Assembly: GCA_030685065.1 (NCBI GenBank)
Contig: JAUXQH010000095.1
Coordinates: forward strand, 78,855 to 142,854
Length of the DNA: 64,000 nt
DNA from: Pseudomonadota bacterium
GTDB lineage: Bacteria > Myxococcota_A > UBA796 > SXON01
Direction of reading: 5' to 3'
Shown here: positions 56,968 to 64,000 of the stretch, in pieces
Layout of the letters: each line of letters begins with the position of its first letter
Position numbering within the stretch: the stretch's first letter is position 1
Notes under the pieces: generated by a model
Database searches by the model: none
What the model was told of the DNA's origin: nothing
The model's input: only the letters and a program-made list of their open reading frames with translations
Translations under genes and position numbers: made by a program

Positions 56968-59900
56968 CTATCCGTTCTCCGCCCGGATCTTCGCCAATTC
57001 CTCCGCCACCACCCCGGCCGTCCATCCCAGCTGGGCCTCGGAGTGCAGCGATGACAGAAAAAAGCGCAGCCGCGAGGCGTTGTCCGCGACAGCCGGGTAC
57101 AGGATTGGCTGAACGTTCACGCCCCGCTTCATCAGGGCGTCCGACAACAGGAGGGCGTGGAAGCTGTTCCCCACGATGACGGGACACACCCCGCTCTCGC
57201 CGGCGGAGGGGCCCGTGTCCAACCCGTGCTTCTGGCACTCGACGTAGAAGAACCGCGCGTTGGCCTGGAGCTTCTTCACGTTCTCGGGCTCGCGCTCCAT
57301 GAGCTCGAGCGAGGCGATGGCGGCCATCGTGTTCGCGGGCGAGAGGCCCGCCGAGTAGATGAAGCCGGGCGCCGTGTACTTCAGCATCTGGACGAGCACG
57401 CGGGAGCCCGCGATGTATCCGCCGCAGCTGGAGAGGGACTTGGAGAGGGTGCCCATCCAGATGTCCACGTCCGTGCCGGGCACCCCGAAGTGCTCCGATA
57501 CGCCGTAGCCGCGCTCCCCGACGACGCCGAACGAGTGGGCCTCGTCGACCATCAGGAAGCACTTGTGACGCTTCTTGAGCGCCACGTAGGCGGGCAGATC
57601 GCACATGTCCCCGTCCATCGAGTACACACCCTCGATGACGATGAGGGTCTTCTCGAAGTTGGGCCTGAGCTGCTCCAACAGGCGGGCCAACGCGGCGCTG
57701 TCCCCGTGGGGGAATGGCCGGCGCGTGGCGCCCGAGAGCTTCATCCCCTGGAACACGGAGTCGTGGATGAGCTCGTCGTGGAGGATGAGGTCCTTCGGGC
57801 CGAACAAGTGCCCGACCGTGGTCACGTTGGTCGCGTGCCCGGCGGTGAACACGATGGCGTCATCGACGCCGAGCGCCTTCGCGATGCGCTGCTCCAGCTC
57901 GAGGTGGATCGGGCGCTCGCCCGACGCAACCCGGCTCGCACTCACGCTCGTGCCGTATTTGCGCACCGCCTCCATCACCCGGGCCTCCACGTAGGGGTGC
58001 CCGGAGAAGCCGAGGTAGTTGTACCCGGAGAAGTGCACGCGCTCCTTGCCGGCGATCTCCACCACGTCCCGCGCGGTGCCTTCGAGCACCTTGAAGTACG
58101 GGTTGTCGATGCCGAGCATCAGGGCCGCCTGCAAGCGCTGATCGAGGTCGATCCACGCGGGGAACCGCGCGAAGTCGGTGAACTCGGGCGCGATGGCCAG
58201 CTCGCCGGGGAGCGCGCGGAGCTCGCCCTCCACCCCCTCGCCGATGGCCACGACCTCGCCGTTCGCGCGGCGGAGCACGACGGTGCCGGTGAAACGGTCG
58301 CCGGTGTTGGCCTCGAACGTCACGGCGACGTCGAGCACCTCGTCGGGGGTGACGTGCGCGGCGCCGGAGGGGCGCTGGGTCCACGCGCGCACCTTGACGG
58401 GAAACCCCGCGCGCTGGCGCTTCTCGAACGCCCAGAGCCCACACAGCTGCAGCGTGGAGTCGATGGCGAGCGGCGAGAACGTCCACCCGTCCTGGCCCCA
58501 GGCCGCGGACGCGCCGACGCGTACCTTGCCGGTGACGTGCTGCTCGCCCAGCAGGCCGACCGCCACGATCCCCTGGAGGACGGGGCCGTGGAAGGTGTGG
58601 TTGCTGTAGAAGTCGGCGAGCGAGGTCTTGGCGGCGGCACCACCGACGGGCGCGTCCGGCGGCGCGAGGTCCGCCGCTGTCACCCCGATCCGGCCCTCCC
58701 AAGCCAGCTTGGATCCGACGAGCACGCGGAACCGATCGCCGTCGAGGCGGAGACGCGCGACGAGCGGCTTCTCCACGATGACGCCGTCGTACAAGGTCAG
58801 ATCGCGCACGATCGGGGCGCCCCCCGGAGGGCCCACCGCCGCACCCAATCGAACCGCCCACTCGAGCACCATCGCCATCGGGACGGTGGGGCGGCCCATG
58901 AGCGCGTGGTCGCGCAGCCAGGGAATGTCGGGGGAGAGCGCCTCGGCGACCTCGATCGAGCGGCGCGCCTCGGGGAGGTCGAGGCCGATCACGACCTCGC
59001 CGCCTGTGGGAGAACCGCCGAGCGTGCCGAGCGCGTGGAGGAACGCGCGGGCGCCCTGCGCGGTGTCCACGAACACCACGCCGTCCTCGCGCATCGCGAC
59101 GCGCATCGGGAGCGGAACGGTGCCGACCATGGTGGATTCCGCCCACGGGCCCCACACCTGGACCTGGGCCGAGATGCCGCGCTCGGAGAGGGAGCGGGCG
59201 ACGCCGACCAGGGCGTCGTTCGCGGCGGCGTACTCGGTCTGGTAGGCGTTGCCGAAGAAGGCCGCGTAGCTGCCGATCGCGCTCACCCACTTCACACCCG
59301 GACACGCGTCCACCAGGCGCGTGAGCCCGTTGACCTTGATGTCCCAGGCCGGCCCCCCGTCGGCCTTGCCCACCGGCCCGTCCGCGAGGACACCCGCGGC
59401 ATGCACGATGCCGTCGATGCCGTCGAGGGTCGGGATCACGTCGCGCACATCAGCGCGCACATAGCGGGCGGAGGCGCCCAGGTTCGCCAGGGCGTCACCC
59501 GGGTCCTGCCGCGAGCCGAGCAGCACGACCTCCGCGCCCGCGTCGACCAGGGCCTTGGCGAGCACCTGGCCGAGCCAGCCGGTGCCGCCGCTCACGAGGA
59601 TGCGCTGACCGGCGACACGGGTCGGCGTCGCCTCCGCGGGCAGGGCCTCGAGGCCGATCACGCTCCGGATCCCGCTGACGTACGAGACGACCAGATCGCG
59701 CTCGGCCGCCGCCAGCTCGCGCGCGGCGTCCGACTCGGTGCCGTACACCACCACGACCTTGTGGTCGGGCCACTCGCGCGCCAGGGAGCGCACGAAGCCG
59801 GCGAGGCCGTTCGACGCCTTGTTGCCGACGCTGACCGCGAGATCGCCGGGGGACAACCCACGGAGCGCGGCGATGGTCGGGCTGACGAGCACCCGCCCCG

Positions 59901-62900
59901 TCGTCTCGCGGGAGTAGCCGGAGAGCGGGGCGAGGCGCGGCACCGGCCGGTAGAGAACCAGCTCCCGATCGGGCTCGGTGAGCGCCACCGTCGAGGCTTC
60001 GGCGCCCTCGATGTGGCGCACCAGGTCGGCCACGGTGGGGGAGGTCGCAAAAAGCGAGCGGGGGATGCCGGTGAAGCCCGGCACGGCCTCGCCGAGCTTC
60101 GTCGAGAGCTCCGCGAGCATGAGCGAGTCGAAGCCGAGGTCGTCGAGGAGGCGCTGCTCCACGCGGAGCGCGTCGAGCGGAAACGCCGACACCTTGGACA
60201 CGACGCGGAGCACGCGGGCGCGCAGATCGTCGTCGGGGGATGCGTCTACGACCTCGGCGGCGACGGGAGCGGAGGCGGTCTCGACCGCGCCCTTGGCGCC
60301 GTACACGAACTCGGCGGACGCCCGCGCGGTGTCCTGGATGACCCAGTAGGATTGGGTGGAGAACGGGGTGGGCGGCAACGACGCGAGGCCCTCGCCGAAC
60401 CCGGTCAGATCGATCCGGTGGCCGTCGGCGGCGAGGCGCGCGAGGACGCGGAGGAGCCCGAGCCCGTCCGTTTCGGCGTCACTCGCGACGGAGAGGATCT
60501 CGGCCTCGTGCACGACGCCCCGCGCGAACGCCGTGAGCGTCGCGCCGCTGCCGAGCTGCACGAAGATGCGCGCGCCGGCGTCCCAGCACTGCCGGAGGCC
60601 GCGCACGTACTCCACCGGGGAGGTGGCGTGGCGCGCGAAGATGGCCCGTACGGCGTCGGGCGACGTGGGCGGCAGCGCGGCGATGCACGAGGCCATCGGG
60701 ATCGTGGGGGCGGCAAAGGTCACCTCCCCGAGCCCACGATCGACGTCGGGCTGGACCGACTCGAGCATCGGCGAGTGGAACGCGTGCGACACCGGGATGC
60801 GACGCGCCTTCAGCCCGACGGCGGTGAGGGCGAGGATCGCGGCATCCACGTCCGCCGTCGGTCCCGAGATCACGTTCTGGCGCGGGTGGTTTCGGTTGGC
60901 GATCACCACGGAGGCGGGCAGGTGCGGGAGGATCTCCTCGGCCGTCGCCATCACCGCGGCCATGGCCCCGTGGTCGCCGGGCATCGCCGACATGGCCTTC
61001 CCGCGGCTGGTGACGAAGCGCAGCGTGTCCCGGACGGACGCGCCGCCCGCGAGCGCCGCGGCGGTGAACTCTCCGAGCGAGTGGCCGAGCACGATGGCGG
61101 GCGTGACGCCGTAGCGGGCGAGCACGGCCGCCACGGCGATGCCGATCGCGAACATCGCCGGCTGCGCGATCTGCGTGTCGGTGAGGGCCTCCTCGGTGGC
61201 TTCGGGCGCCCAGATGTAGTCGGTGAGCGGGCGCCCTCCGGGCATGGAGGTCGTGAGGTCGAGCACGGCCTCGGTCGAAGCGGAGATCGACTCCGCGAAG
61301 TCGGGCAGGTACAGCCAGTCGCGGAGCATCCCGACCTTCTGCATGCCCTGGCCGGGGCAGAGAAAGGCCACGGGCACGGGCGCGGCGGCATCCCCGAGCA
61401 CCGTGTCACGGTCGAGGGCGCCGCGCGTCAGGGGGTCCTTCGCCAGAGCGTCGGCGGCCTTCTGCAGGCGGACGGCGAGCTCCTCGACGGAGCGGGCCAC
61501 GATCGCCACGCGCACGGCGCGGCGCTTGCGCCCCAGGTTGATGGTGTGGGCGATGGAGGCCAGATCCCCCGCATCCCCCACCGTGGCGGCGAGCTCCGCG
61601 CAGTGCTCGCCGAGCAGCACGCCGTTGTCCGCGCTGGTCACGACGAGCAGGCCCGGCAACGCGTGGAGCGGCTCCGGTGGCCGCGCGCCCACGAAGATGC
61701 GACCCCGGCCCGATCCGCGCGCGCGATCCGAGGCGCGCCCGTGACCGAACGCCGGCGCCTCCTCGAGCACCACGTGGCCGTTGGTGCCGCCGAACCCGAA
61801 GGACGACACCGTCGCCCGGCGCGGCGTCACGCTGCGCCAGGGGGAGGCGGCGGTGGGGACGCTGAAGGTGCCGTCGTCGAGCTGGTGCAACGGGTGCGGC
61901 GTGATCCAGTTCGCGAGCGGTGGGATGGTCTTGTGGTGCAGCGCGAGGACGGCCTTGATCAGGCCCGCGATCCCCGCCGCCGACATCGTGTGGCCGATGT
62001 TCGCCTTGGCCGAGCCGAGCGGCACGGGCGGCGCGTTGTCGGGGCGCCCCGCGAGCATCGTGCGGAGGGCGCCGAGCTCGGTCTTGTCTCCGACGGAGGT
62101 GCCGGTGCCGTGGGCCTCGACGTACCCGACCTGGTCTCCGGTGATGCCGGCGTCCGCCCAGGCCTGCGCGATGACGGCCTCCTGGCCCTCGGCGCGGGGG
62201 CTCATCGGGCCGTCCCCGCGGCCGTCGTTGTTGCAGCCGCTGCCCCGGATCACGGCGTAGACGCGATCGTGGTCGCGCACGGCGTCCTCCAGGCGCTTGA
62301 GCATGACCATGCCCACGCCCTCGCCCTGCACGAAACCGTCTGCCTCCGCGTCGAAGGGGCGGCACACGCCCTTCGCGCTGATGGCCCCGATCCGCGAGAA
62401 GGCGATGAGGTTCTCCGGCGAGAGGTTCAGGTACACGCCGCCGGCCAGCGCGGCGTCGATCTGGCCGTCCCGCAGGTAGGTGACCGCGTCGTGAATCGCG
62501 ACGAGCGCGGAGGCGCACGCGGCGTCCACCGTGAAGGTCGGCCCGCCCAGATCGAGCTCCTGGGCCACCACCGCCGCGGACATGTTGCCGAGCGCGCCGG
62601 CGGCGGAGAAGGCGCGGGTCTGCGCGACGCGGTTCACCGCGGCGGCCATCCGACGGGCTTCGTCGGCGGTCTCGGCGCCGTGCCCGAGATCACCCGAGGC
62701 CATCATCGCGGCGGCCACGCGCGTGCTCATCAACGAGCGGTACTCGGTGCAGGAGAGCCCGAGGAAGGTGCCCACGCGGCGCCGGTTCAGATCGCGCCCG
62801 AGCGCGCCCGGGCGGCTCCCCACGTCGCTCGCGCGGTCGATCGCGGGGGCGTAGCCGGCGTCCTGCAGGGCGTGCCATGCCGCCTCGAGGACGAAGCGCT

Positions 62901-63183
62901 GCTGCGGATCCATGACCTCGACGCGGCGGGGCGGGATGCCGAACTCGAGCGCGGCGAAGCTGCGCACGTCGTCTACGAACGCGCCGTGGGGCGCGTAGTA
63001 GCGGTCGGTGGCGCGCTGCACGTCGCTGAAGAAGGCCTCGTGGCTCCAGCGATCCGCGGGCGGCGGCCCGAAGGCATGGCGACCCTCGCGGATCAGCTGC
63101 CAGTAGCGCGACACGTTGGGCGCGCCGGGAAAACGACATGCCATCCCGACGATCGCGATCGGGCCACCGGACGTGCGGGCCAT
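56968..63183 (-). CDS. Type I PKS with C-terminal alpha-oxoamine synthase
   Basis: 2071 residues. Order by motif: KS 1-450 (DAACASA Cys about 223, EAHGTGT His about 357, NIGHT); AT 600-870 (GHSLGEF Ser about 702, HAFH, a malonyl-type signature); ACP 1000-1060 (DDLGFDSLML Ser about 1020); KR 1190-1400 (GGTGWLG, AIGSYAAFFG, YQTEYAAAN); DH 1400-1650 (DHALMGRPTVP His about 1426, PLAIDSTLQ Asp). The PLP-dependent alpha-oxoamine synthase spans 1695-2071 (FSGYNYLGFSGHP, VDEAHSFGVVG, TLSKSLSS Lys about 1915). It has no ER or thioesterase. Release is expected by decarboxylative condensation with an amino acid. The ACP and acyl-AMP ligase genes lie directly upstream. Confidence 0.9.
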   Translation of the reverse strand: MARTSGGPIAIVGMACRFPGAPNVSRYWQLIREGRHAFGPPPADRWSHEAFFSDVQRATDRYYAPHGAFVDDVRSFAALEFGIPPRRVEVMDPQQRFVLEAAWHALQDAGYAPAIDRASDVGSRPGALGRDLNRRRVGTFLGLSCTEYRSLMSTRVAAAMMASGDLGHGAETADEARRMAAAVNRVAQTRAFSAAGALGNMSAAVVAQELDLGGPTFTVDAACASALVAIHDAVTYLRDGQIDAALAGGVYLNLSPENLIAFSRIGAISAKGVCRPFDAEADGFVQGEGVGMVMLKRLEDAVRDHDRVYAVIRGSGCNNDGRGDGPMSPRAEGQEAVIAQAWADAGITGDQVGYVEAHGTGTSVGDKTELGALRTMLAGRPDNAPPVPLGSAKANIGHTMSAAGIAGLIKAVLALHHKTIPPLANWITPHPLHQLDDGTFSVPTAASPWRSVTPRRATVSSFGFGGTNGHVVLEEAPAFGHGRASDRARGSGRGRIFVGARPPEPLHALPGLLVVTSADNGVLLGEHCAELAATVGDAGDLASIAHTINLGRKRRAVRVAIVARSVEELAVRLQKAADALAKDPLTRGALDRDTVLGDAAAPVPVAFLCPGQGMQKVGMLRDWLYLPDFAESISASTEAVLDLTTSMPGGRPLTDYIWAPEATEEALTDTQIAQPAMFAIGIAVAAVLARYGVTPAIVLGHSLGEFTAAALAGGASVRDTLRFVTSRGKAMSAMPGDHGAMAAVMATAEEILPHLPASVVIANRNHPRQNVISGPTADVDAAILALTAVGLKARRIPVSHAFHSPMLESVQPDVDRGLGEVTFAAPTIPMASCIAALPPTSPDAVRAIFARHATSPVEYVRGLRQCWDAGARIFVQLGSGATLTAFARGVVHEAEILSVASDAETDGLGLLRVLARLAADGHRIDLTGFGEGLASLPPTPFSTQSYWVIQDTARASAEFVYGAKGAVETASAPVAAEVVDASPDDDLRARVLRVVSKVSAFPLDALRVEQRLLDDLGFDSLMLAELSTKLGEAVPGFTGIPRSLFATSPTVADLVRHIEGAEASTVALTEPDRELVLYRPVPRLAPLSGYSRETTGRVLVSPTIAALRGLSPGDLAVSVGNKASNGLAGFVRSLAREWPDHKVVVVYGTESDAARELAAAERDLVVSYVSGIRSVIGLEALPAEATPTRVAGQRILVSGGTGWLGQVLAKALVDAGAEVVLLGSRQDPGDALANLGASARYVRADVRDVIPTLDGIDGIVHAAGVLADGPVGKADGGPAWDIKVNGLTRLVDACPGVKWVSAIGSYAAFFGNAYQTEYAAANDALVGVARSLSERGISAQVQVWGPWAESTMVGTVPLPMRVAMREDGVVFVDTAQGARAFLHALGTLGGSPTGGEVVIGLDLPEARRSIEVAEALSPDIPWLRDHALMGRPTVPMAMVLEWAVRLGAAVGPPGGAPIVRDLTLYDGVIVEKPLVARLRLDGDRFRVLVGSKLAWEGRIGVTAADLAPPDAPVGGAAAKTSLADFYSNHTFHGPVLQGIVAVGLLGEQHVTGKVRVGASAAWGQDGWTFSPLAIDSTLQLCGLWAFEKRQRAGFPVKVRAWTQRPSGAAHVTPDEVLDVAVTFEANTGDRFTGTVVLRRANGEVVAIGEGVEGELRALPGELAIAPEFTDFARFPAWIDLDQRLQAALMLGIDNPYFKVLEGTARDVVEIAGKERVHFSGYNYLGFSGHPYVEARVMEAVRKYGTSVSASRVASGERPIHLELEQRIAKALGVDDAIVFTAGHATNVTTVGHLFGPKDLILHDELIHDSVFQGMKLSGATRRPFPHGDSAALARLLEQLRPNFEKTLIVIEGVYSMDGDMCDLPAYVALKKRHKCFLMVDEAHSFGVVGERGYGVSEHFGVPGTDVDIWMGTLSKSLSSCGGYIAGSRVLVQMLKYTAPGFIYSAGLSPANTMAAIASLELMEREPENVKKLQANARFFYVECQKHGLDTGPSAGESGVCPVIVGNSFHALLLSDALMKRGVNVQPILYPAVADNASRLRFFLSSLHSEAQLGWTAGVVAEELAKIRAENG

Positions 63184-63256
63184 TGGTGCTCTCCTGCTGA
63201 AGCTTGGCCCGCTCTTTGAGCGAGCTCTGTCCGCGAGGCTGGTGACCGGAGGCGGA

Positions 63257-63496
63257 TCAGCCCCGGTTCTTCTCGATCAACGCGACGAGGTCCCCGAAGG
63301 TGTTGATGCGGACCATGACCTCGTCGGAGAACTGGACGTCCAGCTTCTCTTCGAGGTAGCCGACCATCTCCATCGTCGCGACGGAGTCCAGCCCGATGTC
63401 GCGGATCTCGGTCTCGGGCTTGAGCCCGGCGAGCTTGGAGGCCTTGCTCGTGTCCACCGCGGTGATCGCGGCCTTGATCAGTTCCATCGCTTCCAT
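63257..63496 (-). CDS. Discrete acyl carrier protein
   Basis: 79 residues from ATG 63496 (MEAMELIKAAITAVDTSKAS). EIRDIGLDSVATMEMVGYLE carries the phosphopantetheine Ser in LDS at about residue 39. A longer frame upstream is Pro/Ser-rich and non-coding-like. It lies between the acyl-AMP ligase and the PKS, so it probably receives the fatty acyl starter and hands it to the KS. Confidence 0.88.
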   Translation of the reverse strand: MEAMELIKAAITAVDTSKASKLAGLKPETEIRDIGLDSVATMEMVGYLEEKLDVQFSDEVMVRINTFGDLVALIEKNRG

Positions 63497-63542
63497 GTTC
63501 ACAATCCGAGTCGAGAGGTTCGAGAGGGGGCTGGGGTACGGT

Positions 63543-64000
63543 TCAAGAGGGTCGGTTGAAGACTTTGCTGGCGGCGTGGGTAGCACGTCCGAGCAGGGAA
63601 CGGGCGAGGTGGCGGGCCACGGTGAGCCGTTCACCGGCGGTGCCGAGGGTGCGGACGCCCTCCCCGCCGAGCTGGCCGGCGAGGTACTGCTCCCGCGTCT
63701 TGCGACGTTGGAGCTTGCCGGACGAGGTCTTCGGGAGCTGGCCGGCCGCGAGGAGGATCACGTCGGACACCTTGAGCGAGAGCCGGTCGGCGACGGTCTT
63801 GGCGATCGTCTCCTTCAGGTCCGCCGGGGGTTCGGAGCGGGTCTCGACGACGACCACCAGCTCCTCGCTCTCCTTGCCGGGGCGGGAGAAGGCGACCACG
63901 TTGCCCTTGCGCACCCCATCGATCTCGGCGACCGCCCACTCGATGCTCTGCGGGTGGTGATTGCGGCCGTTCAGGATGATGAGATCCTTGCTTCGGCCGG
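63543..64000 (-). CDS. Fatty acyl-AMP ligase, C-terminal part (cut by window end)
   Basis: 152 residues are visible. GRSKDLIILNGRNHHPQSIE is the A8/hinge region, with NxxPxxIE rather than the motif of amino-acid adenylation domains. The catalytic-Lys segment PKTSSGKLQRRKTREQYLAG follows. This pattern fits fatty acyl-AMP ligases that load carrier proteins. The end (AREHLARSLLGRA-like helical tail, KVFNRPS) is complete. The N-terminal ATP-binding domain lies beyond the window. Confidence 0.88.
   Translation of the reverse strand, partial: GRSKDLIILNGRNHHPQSIEWAVAEIDGVRKGNVVAFSRPGKESEELVVVVETRSEPPADLKETIAKTVADRLSLKVSDVILLAAGQLPKTSSGKLQRRKTREQYLAGQLGGEGVRTLGTAGERLTVARHLARSLLGRATHAASKVFNRPS

Noticed and set aside
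57157..63219. A 2020-residue open frame on the plus strand opposite the PKS
   Set aside because: High GC keeps the antisense frame open; the product is Arg/His/Gly-rich with no domain, while the minus strand encodes clear KS, AT, KR, DH and AOS motifs.

Overview
The window is GC-rich bacterial DNA that looks like a predatory or gliding deltaproteobacterial lineage (Myxococcota or a relative). Several lines point there: Hanks-type Ser/Thr kinases, a sigma54 enhancer-binding regulator, secreted proteins with Asp-Thr or Gly-Ser linkers and a Cys/hydrophobic/Arg tail like MYXO-CTERM, thrombospondin-3-like calcium loops, and a large type I PKS. The assignment rests on gene style only; there is no rRNA in the window.

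Left host arm (1-18,677). It opens with a truncated haem protein relic and a sigma54 activator (1542-3065). Divergent to the activator is an operon for a surface protein, an OmpA-family protein and a haem lipoprotein (3345-7186), followed by a giant Ser/Thr kinase (7260-11171) and a lipoprotein (11376-12200). The same paired GACCGGTC palindrome sits about 70 bp upstream of a sigma54-type promoter in front of both 3345 and 11376, so the activator probably controls both. Two broken lipoprotein genes follow. Next is a leftward operon of kinase, TusA-DsrE fusion and rhodanese (16780-13609), which reads as a phosphosignalling plus sulfur-carrier module. A choice-of-anchor-V-like surface protein ends the arm.

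Decayed island and restriction system (18,680-26,740). Remnants of DUF1016 (YhcG-like) nucleases are followed by small genes. Two of these encode tiny membrane proteins, and each is preceded by a copy of a structured element whose inner hairpin shows compensatory base changes. A type III-like restriction-modification pair (mod 22384-24141, res 24143-26740) follows.

Prophage (about 26,770-55,050; left end not located). This is a siphovirus-type prophage. Small early genes lead into a rightward head-tail-lysis block: terminase, portal, capsid, tail tube, frameshifted tail chaperone, tape measure, tail tip, holin-like and DUF5675 genes, and a host-style calcium-loop lipoprotein. A leftward replication block holds an SF3 primase-helicase next to an array of 11-bp iterons, and a large serine integrase lies at the right edge. 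Phage promoters fall into two visible families: TTTGCCTATCA/CCTCC...GGAGG in front of early genes, and GGGTAGNGT in front of late and replication genes. The integrase reading frame runs into the 3' end of the neighbouring host gene, which suggests the right attachment junction lies there.

Right host arm (55,033-64,000), all leftward. It contains a fatty acyl-AMP ligase (cut by the window end), a discrete ACP, a 2071-residue PKS (KS-AT-ACP-KR-DH-alpha-oxoamine synthase) and a parallel beta-helix lipoprotein. By family chemistry, the first three should activate a fatty acid, extend it by one malonyl unit, reduce and dehydrate it, and release it by decarboxylative condensation with an amino acid, giving a sphingoid-like unsaturated amino-ketone.
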